A stretch of DNA of 64,000 nucleotides, taken from the NCBI GenBank assembly GCA_958450365.1, contig CAUEEP010000743.1, forward strand, positions 2,658,001-2,722,000, read 5' to 3'. The translations under genes were made by a program, and so were the position numbers. Each line of letters starts with the position of its first letter. The stretch's first letter is position 1. Of the stretch, positions 38,384 to 48,985 are shown piece by piece. The DNA comes from Mesorhabditis belari. Taxonomy: Eukaryota; Nematoda; Chromadorea; Rhabditida; Rhabditidae. Under the pieces are notes generated by a model that was not told the origin of the DNA, searched no databases, and was given only the letters and a program-made list of their open reading frames with translations.

Positions 38384-40167
38384 ATGCTAGGTGGTGGGCG
38401 AAGCAGTATGCTGGCGGCGGGTCGACTGGCGGTGAGAGCCGTTTTTTCTGCGGGAGCTGTTGATTTTGCCTCGGCCACTTGCACAGAAACACCATCATCA
38501 TGCCAGGGTGCTCGACACTTCACAACGAGTAAGATTACAGTTAAATAAAGTATAATTTCATAACGTTCGATTTTTAAAGCGAGAGGTTTCTGAAGTTCAA
38601 AGAATTGACAAAGATTGTTTATACAAAAATTCATTTATTGTTTAAAAAGTTTGGCTAGAGTTATCACTGAAATTAATAATCATAATGGAATTAAACTTTT
38701 AGCAGCTTGTAAAGAACAAGCGACAGTGAAAGTTCAACACGAAACTCAATCCGAAGTCCCAACTCCACTCGCAGGCGTTCATGCGTCACAATGCGGATTT
38801 GCGAAAACAATGAAAGGCGGTCCGAGCAAGGTGAGAGTAAATTTGATTTGTGATTTAGAATAATTTTTTAAAATTATAAGTCACGTTTAGGTGCTGGAAC
38901 AAGGGATTTACGGTGAAGATGCGTGCTTCGTTTCTACACATAAAAATACCTGTGTTGTTGGTGAGTGAACCTATTAGAACTAAAAACCTATTAGAAAACT
39001 TGATCAAGTATAAGAGCTACAATTTTTTTTTGTTATCGAATTAAAACCTTTGCTAATCAAATTAAAAGCTAAATTTTCAGGAGTCGCTGATGGAGTTGGC
39101 GGTTGGCGAAAATACGGAATTGATCCATCAAAGTTCTCCTCGAAATTGATGCGTGAATGTGAAAAAGTTGTGGAAAAGGTTTGTGAAAGCTAAAAGAAAT
39201 AAAAAAAAATTATTTTAGGGAGAATTTGAACCGTCGGAGCCGAAAAAGATCCTCGATAGGGCGTTTATTGCAATGAGTGATCCACCGCGTCCAATTGGCT
39301 CATCAACAGCTTGTATCCTCATCGTTCATCAGCACACACTTTATAGTGCAAACTTGGGTGACTCGGGGTTTATCGTTGTGCGCGGGGGAAAGGTTTGTCA
39401 ATTATCATTAAAACACTAAAACATCTTAAACTATTTTGAAAACTTAAACGAATAAGTTTAGGTCTTGGCAAGAAGCACCGAGCAAGTCCACTACTTCAAC
39501 GCTCCATTTCAACTTTCTTTACTACCAGATGGTGAGTAATAATTAAGACATTGGAATTAAATAATATTTATTTGTTTAAATGATAAACTCTACAAGTTTC
39601 AGGATACGAGGGAGCGTTTGGTGACACACCGGATAAAGCGGAAGAAGCGACGATTGAATTGCAGGTGAGTCAACTTTGCAAAAAAAAGTATTTCAAAGAC
39701 AGACTCGAACCCGAGAGCCTCCGCTTTGCAACTGAACGCCCTAGAACAAAATAGAAATCTACTAAAACTTTAATTCATTCCAATTTAGAAAGGTGACATA
39801 ATTGTACTCGCAACGGATGGTCTTTGGGATAATGTGCCTGAACAGACAGTGATTGAGCAACTCCGGCTGCTAAGTGGGCCTGCTGAGATCTCGAAGGTAA
39901 GCCAAAAATTTCTTCGTCAACTATAGTAGATCTAGAAATTAGATATAATATAAGAAGATATTAGTCAATTTTCACATTGTTATCCAAATAAATATATTCT
40001 ATTCAAAAGAATTCCAGGTTTGCAACAGTTTGGCTCTAACAGCAAGAAGGTTGGCTTTCGACTCACGTACGCAGTCTCCATTCTCGAAAAAGGCGCTCGC
40101 TCAAGGCTACAACTATCCCGGAGGAAAACCCGATGATATCACTCTCGTCCTCTTGCTCATTGTCTGA
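38384..40167 (+). CDS. PPTC7: PP2C-type mitochondrial protein phosphatase (PPTC7 family)
   Basis: A Mg/Mn-dependent Ser/Thr phosphatase of the PTC7 group, which acts in the mitochondrial matrix on metabolic and coenzyme-Q proteins. The start [20 protein letters not shown] at 38384 follows TTTAG by three bases and looks like a presequence. PP2C motifs appear in order: [25 protein letters not shown] (metal-binding DG), [43 protein letters not shown] and the C-terminal [13 protein letters not shown] (last metal-binding Asp). Length about 310 residues, as expected. About eight exons; one intron (39667-39789) contains a tRNA-like fragment. No disruption seen. Confidence 0.93.
39696..39752 (-). repeat. 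tRNA-like fragment in an intron
   Basis: On the minus strand GTTGCAAAGCGGAGGCTCTC followed by GGGTTCGAGTCTGTC looks like the anticodon and T arms of a tRNA. The 5' third (D arm) is not recognisable. Confidence 0.45.
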
Positions 40168-41237
40168 TTCTAATGAGATTTTTAGGTATTTCTCTACATT
40201 CCCACATTTTTGTTACGTTTTTTGCTCAAAGCTTTGCTTTTTTAGTTAGACTTTTTGGCTTTTGGCGAGATGAAATACACAAAGAAATTGCCTTTTTCAT
40301 TAAACCTCTTGTTTTTCATTTTTGATAGCTCGAATATCTTCACAACGATTCGGGTATTTCAAAACGGATTCGCTAGTTTTTTTTTTGGCGAGATCTCCGT
40401 GCATTTTTGAAATTTTAGAACTCAACTGCCTTTTTAGTATTCTCAGTTTTCCTAGGAACCTTTTGTTAATTGTTTTTCTAAAATTCCTAATCAAATATCT
40501 TTTGTATATTCAAATGTTTTTATCTTTTTATCTAAACTTTTTACATTCATTGTAGAAAGAAAAAAAGCAACTCTCTGAATGTTGTTATTAGGTTTGTGAA
40601 AATTCTCATGCCATAGATTATTTTTTATTTTGTTGTTTCATTTAGAAATTAGGTGATTAATAAAAGTTGATGTATCAATTTTTTATTTTATTAAACCAGT
40701 TTTATCAGCATCAAATGTTTTGAAAGAAAAAATGGTAGAGAAATTCTTGCTGGTGTTTATGAAGATCCGCCGGAGATAAGGGTGTTATTTCAAAAAGATA
40801 GGACAGCTTTTTCACTTCTCTATACGATTGTATAAGATATTTTTCTATTAGCTCAATCTTCCCAAACTATTTTTAAGCTCATCAAAAGCCAGCCAAACTT
40901 TATGAGCAAAATTTGATCGTCTTTATGTTTATCAATCTGAGATAGGGTTAAGATCATCCTCTTTTTCCTTTCAAAACATCCCACTTTCCATCTAGCTCCC
41001 GGATTCCTCGAATTTGACAGCAATTATTCCATCAAAGTCTCTCTTTTAGCTCTTTTCTTCTCATCATTTCAATAAACATTGTTGAATGGTCAGAAATTTG
41101 CCTAACTCTGCAACTCTTTCCTTAATCAGTCGCACCATGGTTTCCGTAGGTTTTCCACTAACAACTTGCTTCTAGAATTTGAGTTTTAAAATAACATTTG
41201 TTAAAACTGAAATTGATCGAATCAAATGCATATTTAG
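40168..41237. other. Intergenic region before rpia-1
   Basis: AT-rich 3' flank of the phosphatase gene, then the promoter of the isomerase gene. A possible extra 5' exon of the isomerase at 41086-41139 (MVRNLPNSATLSLISRTM) ends at a GT and would join the ATG at 41238 in frame; this is unproven. Confidence 0.45.
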
Positions 41238-42992
41238 ATGCCCAAGTCAGCCACTTCCGAGCAACGCTCACCACTGGAACAAGCGAAACATGTTGCCGCT
41301 TTTACGGCCGGTGAAAAACTCGTGAAACCCGGCTGTCGACTTGGTGTTGGATCTGGATCGACTGTTAAGTAAGAAATAAAAGCTTTTCAGCTTTCAGAAT
41401 TTTTCTTTTAACATTCTAGATATCTTGTCGATTTTCTCGAGGGTGCTTTCAAAGCAAATCATCTTCCTGGATTGATCTGTGTACCGACATCGTTTATGAC
41501 AAAGAGGTTAATTGAATTAAACCAATTTAAACACTTTTTGAACTCAATTTTTAGATGGCTTTTAAACGCTGGATTGCCAGTGTCTGATCTAGACGCAACA
41601 CCGGAATTGGATATTTGCATTGATGGTGCTGATGAGGTAAAAAGAGCTTGACATTTAGCTTATACTCTAAATACTCTAAACGTCATTTCCGGGCGTACAG
41701 TGGCGTAGGCTAACTTTAAACGTCTCATTCTCGGTGCTGATTTATGCTACAGTATGCGTTTGGGGGTCAAATGATAGCTCTTGAAATCTAGTATTTTTTG
41801 ATACTAAAAGTAGTTGAGAAATCTAGGAGCTGAGACAAAATTGAAGAAGAAGAATTAGACTGGACGAGGAAATGGCGTTCTATTAGAGTATTTACGGTAA
41901 CTAATTTTCAGGTTGATGCAAATTTCACATTGATCAAAGGCGGAGGTGGATGTCTTGTACAAGAAAAGATTGTTCAAAGTGCTTCGAAAAGTTTCTATGT
42001 TTGTGTTTCTATTTTCAATAATTTATAATTCATTTTTTCAGGTTATTGCCGATTCTTCAAAGAAATCACGAGCTCTCGGGGAAAATTATTCAAGTATTCC
42101 GATTGAGGTTTGAAATTTCATCAAATCTATTTCCAATTCTTCATTAGGTTCTTCCATTCGGTGTTCAACCGCTTCTTCAAACGTTACCTGAGAAATTCGG
42201 TGGAGATTTTCGACTTCGAATGGCGATGAAACGAGTTGGACCGGTGATCACAGACAATAACTGTTATATTATTGATTGGGTTAGTTGAGATCATTTTTTA
42301 AACTTTAAACTTTAATTTCATTAATCATATAACACTTTTTTTAAAATCCCCTCACTGATTTACTTTCATTCTTAACAAAAGAGAAACAGGCTGATCGCCA
42401 AGTCGTGCTATTTTTCTGCAAAAACACAAACAAAGAACGCAGTCCTAACTGTTTCAAGTTAAAAAAGTCAAAGCTAAATTCTAAAATTAAAATAGAAACA
42501 GTTTTGTTGGCTATTTATTTTAAAAGTTATTCAATTTCAGGAATTAGTTGAGATAATTTTTTAAACTTGAATTTTATTAATTATTTAACACCTCACTGAT
42601 TTACTTTCATTCTTAACAAAAGAGAAACAGGCTGATCGTCAAGTTGTGCTATTTTTCTGCAAAAACACAAACAAAGAACGCAGTCCTAACTGTTTCAAGT
42701 TAAAAAAATCAAAGCTAAATTCTAAAATTAAAATAGAAACAGTTTGTTGTTGGCTATTTGTTTCAAAAGTTATTTCATTTCAGGAATTCCCTAAAGATAG
42801 AGAGTACGATTGGACAACCATTCACAAGGATCTTTCACTGATTCCAGGTAAAAAAAATTTTTTGAATGAATTTTGATCATCTAAAAACATTTAGGCGTTG
42901 TTGATACCGGACTCTTCTTTAATTGTGTGAATGGGGTATTTTTTGCACATTCCGATGGATCAATTGAAGAGCTTCATTCAGAAAAATCATAA
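41238..42992 (+). CDS. rpia-1: Ribose-5-phosphate isomerase A
   Basis: Interconverts ribose-5-phosphate and ribulose-5-phosphate in the non-oxidative pentose phosphate pathway; cytosolic. The start [20 protein letters not shown] at 41238 follows ATATTTAG directly. Active-site and phosphate-binding motifs: [65 protein letters not shown], and [17 protein letters not shown]. It ends [21 protein letters not shown]. About 250 residues, normal length. A relic of MITE family 1 lies in the intron after DGADE, and the 500-bp intron after IIDW is an internal tandem duplication. The sedoheptulokinase gene starts 353 bp downstream on the same strand. Confidence 0.95.
41663..41899. mobile_element. MITE family 1, copy e (decayed)
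   Basis: The right end ATTAGAGTATTTACGGTA is clear and the left end TACTCTAAATACTCTAA is mutated. The interior retains CGTACAGTGGCGTAGG and a TTTTTTGATACTAAA arm. It lies in an rpia-1 intron. Confidence 0.65.
42283..42783. repeat. Tandem-duplicated intron of rpia-1
   Basis: Two units of about 250 bp (42283-42540 and 42541-42783). They share the order CACTGATTTACTTTCATTCT, GAGAAACAGGCTGATCG, CAAAGAACGCAGTCCTAACT, and each ends in a CATTTCAG/AATTTCAG acceptor plus GGAATT. The duplication therefore includes the 3' splice site. Confidence 0.9.
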
Positions 42993-43017
42993 ATATTTTC
43001 ACATTTCTTGAGATCTA

Positions 43018-43085
43018 AAGTTTTTTTAGATCTTTTTTAGATCTTTTTTTAGATCTTTTTTAGATCTTTTTTTTAGATCTTTTTT
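43018..43085. repeat. AGATCTTTTT tandem repeat in the rpia-1 3' flank
   Basis: Five or so repeats of TTTTTTAGATC with variable T-run length, just after the stop codon. Confidence 0.8.
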
Positions 43086-43344
43086 TTTTTTACTTTTGTT
43101 AATCATTTTTTCTATTTCTAGTTTTTCATCTATTGTGCAATTCACTTAAAACTTTTTTTTAGGTTGTGATTTTCATCTTAAAGGTTGTTCAAATCTGTTG
43201 TTATTTCAAATCTCATTATAAAATAAATTTTTTAATCAATTCTTGCAAGCCGAAAAGACAGAGATGATGGAGTGATTTTTTTTTTGATTTTTGATCGCTA
43301 GTTTGAAAGGTCAACATTTTTCTTTGATAGTATTTTCAGGGAAA

Positions 43345-46020
43345 ATGTCTGTAATTGGTATTGATTTTGGTACAACATCGTTGAAAGTTTGCGTGTTGGA
43401 TCAAACGAAAAAGTTTGTTTCACTAATCATTTGAATAAAGCATTGTAAGCAACAACAAAAAAAGTCACCAAAAAATTCTAGAATCATATACGAAAATCAA
43501 AAGCGACATGAAGCTGAGTCAGAGCTCGGCATTCAAGATGCGCAATTAACAATGAAAATTGGCTTAGCGATGATCGATGAAGCACAAAAAGCTGTATTTC
43601 AAAAAGCTAAACTTTTATTGAAAGTTTAGTGTGGAGAAAATATTAGCAAAATTGCGATCGCTGGACAAATGCACGGGATTGTATTTTGGGAGAGTGATGC
43701 TTTAGAGAAAGGTTCACAAACGGGAAAACAGCTAAAGAAAAGTTTTTTTTAGGAGATTTGAATTGCTCAAAATTGTACACTTGGCAATTTCCAAAGTGTT
43801 CCGAGAGGATACTCGAGAAGTTGACAAGGTAAAGAAAAGAATAGAAAAGGCTAAAGCTACGTAAAGCTACATAAAGCAAATCCTCTTTTAGCTACGGTCC
43901 AATCACTGTATTTCCGGGATATGGATGCGCTACTTTATCGTATTTACAAGAAAATCGTTTGCTTGACGCAAAATGGAACTCTTGTGGCACTATTATGGAT
44001 CTTTTTGCAACACTCCTAACTCGATCTTCTTTTGTTTTGATTGGTGCACAGAATGCGAACAGTTGGGGATGTGCTAGAGATGGCGAGTGGACAATTCCAG
44101 TAAAAATCAGTTTTACAGTCGACTCTCTCTATAACGGAATGGAAAAGACCAAAAAATGTTTCCGTTATCTAGAGCTTTCCGTTATACAGGGTGGCTGAAA
44201 ATTACGTGCGCCAAAGAAAACGCCATAATTTAATATTCTTTCAAAGAAAATGTAAAAATATTTATTTATATAATAGTTGTAACAAAAGCATTTAATAATC
44301 ACAAGAAATTTTCGAAGTGGCCTCCATCCGCTTTGATACAGGCTTCAATTCGCTTCTTTACAGAATCGACGGTGCGGCGGAGATAATTTGCATCTAAGTC
44401 GTTCCAGATTTTGATCAATTCTCGACGTAAATCATTCAAATTGGTGATTTTCCTATTTCTCAATTGTTCTTCCATAAAACCCCAAACCGAAAAGTCCAAC
44501 GGATTGAGATCCGGGCTGTTTGCAGGCCATTGATCCTTCGTCAAAAAAGAGCCAATTTAGAGTATAGAGTACCATTTTATATAACTTAGCGTCAACCAGG
44601 ACTAAAATCGCATTCCGTTATATAGAGTTTTCCGTTCTAGAGAGAGTTGACTGTTTATTTATTAGTTTTAGAATTAAGAAACGAGTTCTTTAGAAGAATC
44701 AATTTTCCGTGAAAATGCCTCAAATTGTTCTTGATGGAACTTTTTTAACCAAAACTGTGCCAAAAGGATCGTTTAGCAATGCCAAAGTCTTGGTACCTTT
44801 TGGCGATTTGCAAACAGCCATTTACCCATTCATCAAAGATCATACAGCTGGTTTAGTTTGAAATATTGCACTTGTACTGAAACAATTTTAGTTTTAAATA
44901 TTGGAACAGCTGCACAGATTTGTTGCTTAGTGCCGAATGACTATCGACCGTCTAAAGAATTTGAATACCTTCGGTAAAACATTTTTCAAGAATTAGTAAG
45001 AAAAAGCGTTGATCCATTTAGCGTTGATCCATTTAACAAAGATCGCAAATTGCTTCTTGCTGCTGGATTGAATGGTGGAACGTCGCTGAACACTTTCTTA
45101 AGCGTTTGAAATCGAGTTTGAGTTAAGAGTTTTTTGATTTAGATGGTAGCCGATTGGGCAAAAGGATTTAATGCTGGAAATACTGTTGATATTGATATTT
45201 CTTCAATTATAGAAAAAGCAAATCAAATGGCAACAGTAAAAGTTAATTTAAATAAGAAATTGAATGCAAACTGTGCTCTTAGACAAGCGTTCACTTTCGT
45301 CCAACTTTTCATGGAGAACGAGGGGTTCCCGAAATGATGGCAGCTGAGATCACTGGACTAAATGGAATGGAAACTTTTGATCAAGTTGATTCGAGATTTG
45401 TCATTTCTAAATCTAAATGAAACCTTTCAGATCCTAGCTTCGTTGCATCGTGGTATCATTGAAACTTTATTCACTTTAATGCCCGTTTCTTTGCTTGAAT
45501 CTCTTGGAGTTAAAGCTCTATGTTTGGTTGGTGAATAACTACCGTATTTCTTCGAATAGAAGACCGCGCAAAGAGTATCATCGCGTACTCCTGCGTAGCA
45601 GTCCTTTTTAAAATTTCTTTTCTGCATAAAAGCTTTCAATCAAGTGCTATAGAGCTGGAAAATGACTCAAAAATCTGTTAGCTCATGTGGTATTTTTGAG
45701 TCATTTTCCAGCTCTATAGCACTTGTTTGAAAGCTTTTATGCAGAAAAGAAATTTTAAAAAGGACTGCTACGCAGGAGTACGCGATCATACTCTTTACCC
45801 GGTCTTCTATTCGAAGAAATACGGTATTCATAACTATAATCAATCTAACTAATAATCAATCAAAGAATCCTTGAAATTCTTTCAGACTGGCTCCGCTTCT
45901 GAGCCTCGTTTTCTCACACACATTGAAGCTTTCATTAAGGAAAAATTCACTCGGATCAACGGCTCAAAAAACGTTTCTGCTGCTTATGGAGCCGCTTGTC
46001 AAGCATTGGATTCGATTTGA
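43345..46020 (+). CDS. SHPK: Sedoheptulokinase (FGGY carbohydrate kinase)
   Basis: Phosphorylates sedoheptulose to sedoheptulose-7-phosphate, an intermediate of the non-oxidative pentose phosphate pathway (vertebrate SHPK/CARKL). The start MSVIGIDFGTTSLKVCVLDQ at 43345 follows TATTTTCAG by five bases. FGGY features: the N-terminal phosphate-binding IGIDFGTTS, IAIAGQMHGIVFWES (catalytic-loop region), YTWQ, GYGCATLSYLQENRLL with SCGTIMD, IGAQNANSWG, VPFGDLQTAIY (GDLQ, as in SHPK), LNIGTAAQ, AAGLNGGTSLNTFL, FHGERGVPEMMAAEIT and HRGIIETLFTLMP. The end is SAAYGAACQALDSI. Introns hold a pogo-like element with a nested mariner fragment (44114-44656) and a foldback MITE (45540-45826). The acceptor after that MITE is inferred from phase. 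Confidence 0.88.
44114..44656. mobile_element. Pogo/Tigger-like inverted-repeat element with nested mariner end
   Basis: Outer ends TACAGTCGACTCTCTCTATA and GTTCTAGAGAGAGTTGACTG. Inside, at about 44188, a second end CAGGGTGGCTGAAAATTACG begins a mariner-type fragment. Its minus-strand reading (44299-44544) encodes WPANSPDLNPLDFSVWGFME and RIEACIKADGGHFE, a transposase C-terminus with the mariner SPDLNPLDF motif. It lies within a SHPK intron. Confidence 0.8.
45540..45826. mobile_element. Long-armed foldback MITE in a SHPK intron
   Basis: 287 bp, TA-bounded. The ends TACCGTATTTCTTCGAATAG and inverse continue into arms of about 125 bp with only a short unpaired centre (near CTGTTAGCTCATGTGG). 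The element is nearly one long hairpin. Confidence 0.85.
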
Positions 46021-46147
46021 AGAGATTTCTTTTTGTTTTTTGTTCACGGTTCACAAAATGTTTCGATTTCATTCCATTTCCAACTTTTATTCATTAACAA
46101 TAAAGGCAATTTCTCAAAGCTTGGATCCACAAACGCGACAATATCGA

Positions 46148-47866
46148 TCAGAGCCTTGCTGCTCTTTTCCACATTGTCCACAATAACCGCCCTAAACTCT
46201 TTGATATAGGTTTGAATTTTTCGTAAGCTTACCCCAGATCCATCATCATCACCATCGCTCTCCAACTCACGTCTTCGACGACTCGATTTTCTGAAAAGCA
46301 ATATGTCGTCGATTCCAAAAGGAAGGCCCCTTATGCCAACCAGGTTTGCCAGATGAACAGCGATTATGCGGTCGCACAAAGAACACCCAAAATTTTACGC
46401 AGGGATTTTTCTTTTGCATTAAAGATATTCAGCTGTAAATTTGTACCCGGGGGTTTTCGGGTCGGCGAATCGATTGAAGATATTCATTTTATTTATTTTA
46501 TTAAGTCCATTTGGAATTCGGGTTTAATTAATGAAATTGTACTCAATTTTGCAAACCTTCGCTCGGCTCGGCTTGCCGCTCTCTCGGCGGTACTCGGACG
46601 CGGTGGTTTCACTGGTTCCTTCGGCAATGGTTCACCATTGATTTGATATCCATAAATCTACTTGCACTGAACTTTCTTCCTACCGTAACCCCTCACCAAA
46701 ACAGTCTTCAGTCCAACTCTTTTCTCTTCATTCGAAACGACATGATCAGCCGCATGATCGATCCGTAAAAGAATCCATCCAAAACTTGTTTTTCTTTGAA
46801 AATTGAAATCTTCCCACCTTTGCTCAGTATCACAATAGATTCGTTGCACATTTGTGAAATCATTCACCATACGATCGCCGGAGTTCGCGATTTTTCCTGC
46901 AAGAGTAATTCCGTATCTTTTTTTTCTGCTTTTCTCACCAAGCAGCGTATATTTTGAGGCCATTTTTTCAGCTGATTTTGACCCAAACACAGAGATAATT
47001 GACGCTATTTTGATTTTGAGATTCACTTTTAGAATTAGATTTTCTCACGTAAATATTGTGGATTCGGTGTGACAGCAATTTTTCGGATTCGCATTCCCGG
47101 GCCCGCGTCAAGAATGACCTCGCTGTCGACTGCGTCTCTAGAATGTATTGGAGTGAGCTCAAATTTTGTTTACTTTAAGCGTATAGTGATAAATACTAAA
47201 TATTCAATCCTCAATATTCAATCCTAAATATTAAATACTAAATATTAAATCTTAAATATTAAATCCTAAATATTCAATCCTAAATATTCAATCTTAAATA
47301 TTCAATCTTAAATATTAAATACTAAATATTCAATCCTAAATATTAAAAACAAACTCAATTTCAAAAAGCAATGGGTATCGAAAAGGTCGTTGCCTAATAG
47401 TAAGTAGAGAATTGGGCAGAACTCGGCTAGCCAAGCGATCAAAGAAACAAAACCCGTGGTACATTTGCATTTATGAAAACTTAACGAAAGCAAATTTGCA
47501 TTTATGGCATTCTTAATGGGAAATTTGGTTGAGAAATTAGATTTTCGCCACCAAATTTTTACTCACTTTCGCGATCTTTCGAATTCTTATATGCTAATTA
47601 GTTTGATGTTAGATTTGATGTTAGATTTGATGTTAGATTCAATGTTTTTTCAGCCACATGATCGCCTAGCTAACCGAATTGTACCCAATTCTCTACTCAC
47701 TATTGTACCCAATTCTCTACTTAGGCACCGACCTTTTCGATACCCATCCATCACCCGATTCGCTTAGTTGGCTTGCCGGATTGTCGGCTAATTTCATCGA
47801 CGATGACACAAAGACACATTTATAAGGAATCTTCTCCAAATACTTTGCCGAATCATCTGTGCCCAT
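46148..47866 (-). CDS. Unrecognised protein with a galactose-binding-like N-terminal half
   Basis: Phase-matched exons start MGTDDSAKYLEKIPYKC at 47866. The N-terminal half reads CVFVSSSMKLADNPASQL, GDGWVSKR, EVILDAGPGMRIRKIAV, SIISVFGSKSAEKM, then IYCDTEQ and FGWILLRIDH. An Ala-x-x-Leu segment, a Trp, an LD-G and alternating beta strands recall the jelly-roll of XRCC1 N-terminal or F5/8 domains, but this is a guess from pattern. The C-terminal part is low-complexity: GEPLPKEPVKPPRP, AERAASRAERR, a basic run (KSSRRRRELES) and an acidic run. The stop at 46148 is one of two possible ends. The large first intron (47156-47732) carries a 14-bp tandem repeat and an inverted repeat. Convergent with SHPK, 127 bp apart. 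Confidence 0.5.
47203..47345. repeat. 14-bp tandem repeat (TCAATCCTAAATAT)
   Basis: About ten variants of TMAATCYTAAATAT in a row inside the first intron of the 46148-47866 gene. Confidence 0.85.
47369..47748. repeat. Inverted repeat in the first intron of the unrecognised gene
   Basis: GGGTATCGAAAAGGTCGTTGCCTAA at 47371, with TAGAGAATTGGG and AGCCAAGCGATC following, is mirrored on the other strand from 47748 down to about 47660. The distal arm includes the exon-1 splice donor. Confidence 0.75.
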
Positions 47867-48361
47867 TTTTTTGTTTGTCTGGCTAAAGTTTAAATTAAAA
47901 AAAAACAAACAATTCTAAGTCATACACAAAAAATTGTAAAACCAGTAGCCAGTTTTTTTAAACCGTTATCGTAATTATTCTAAAGTTGTATGAGTTTCTT
48001 TAGCTAAATATTCAATGAGTGAATAATTTATCGTAAAATACCACGTTTTGAATATGTTAAAATTTGATTAAAGCGCTATTCATTAACAGAAAAAGATCTA
48101 GAGATCGAGAAAAAAAATGAAAATCCTTTGAAAATGGTGGGTTGAATGTTGAAAGAAAATAGGTTGTCAAAAATTCGTCAATCACCTTAAAAATGCGCAC
48201 AAAAATCATGCCTCGAAGCAACGGGAGAAAAAAAAGGAAACTTTTCACAAAAAGAGACTCTATTATCACACATGAAAATATTCAATGAGAAACGAATTGT
48301 ACTGAAAAAAAAGGATTTGCGTTTGCATTAATGCCTTTTTTAAAGCCTTTTTTTTAGATTT

Positions 48362-48622
48362 ATAGTACTGGACAATGAAATATGATATTTGAAAAACGAT
48401 CGTCACTTTCGCGCGTCTGTAACTCCATTGTCTTTGAGTTTAAACTATTAGTGTTATATTTTTGAAAGCATTTCAAAGCACTACATTTTTTGAAAGCTCT
48501 TTTCAATGGCTACACAATAGTAATATTAATATTTAGAAATACGGTAAAGATAAGGGAGTTACAGACGCGCGAAAGTGATGATCTTTCTTTCAAATATGAT
48601 ATTTCATTGTCCATTAGTGTAC
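48362..48622. mobile_element. MITE family 2, copy C
   Basis: Ends TAGTACTGGACAATGAAATA and inverse (the right end is slightly changed, GTCCATTAGTGTA). It shares GATCGTCACTTTCGCGC and GTCTGTAACTCC with copies A and B. Confidence 0.85.
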
Positions 48623-48645
48623 GTGCTTATCCACGCTTAGAAATT

Positions 48646-48777
48646 GTGTTCAAATGTTGTTGTTGTAAATGTTGTTGTTGTAAATGTTGTTGTTGTAAAT
48701 GTTGTTGTTGTAAATGTTGTTGTTGTAAATGTTGTTGTTGTAAATGTTGTTGTTGTAAATGTTGTTGTTGTAAATGA
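48646..48777. repeat. 15-bp minisatellite TTGTTGTTGTAAATG
   Basis: Eight tandem units begin after ATTGTGTTCAAATG. The first unit plus its left flank is an inverted copy of 50700-50728, the 3' end of the membrane-protein gene. It borders MITE family 1 copy f directly. Confidence 0.9.
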
Positions 48778-48985
48778 TACCGTAAAAACTGTAATAATAC
48801 CCCACCCTCCTCGTACAGTCGCGTAGTCGCAAAAGTTTTTTAGTAGTTCATTTTTTTCAAAGCGCCTATACTTTCAAAAAAAGCGTCTTTGGTATCAAAA
48901 AATAGCTGAAATTCAGGGCTATTTTTTGATAATTGTATTGCTATTGTAGCATAAACCAGTGTCGAGAAAAACTCGTTCAAAGCTA

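Noticed and set aside
48490..48777. Plus-strand frame ending in repeated CCCCK (95 codons)
   Set aside because: It is MITE sequence followed by a minisatellite that is an inverted copy of another gene's end; no start context or introns.
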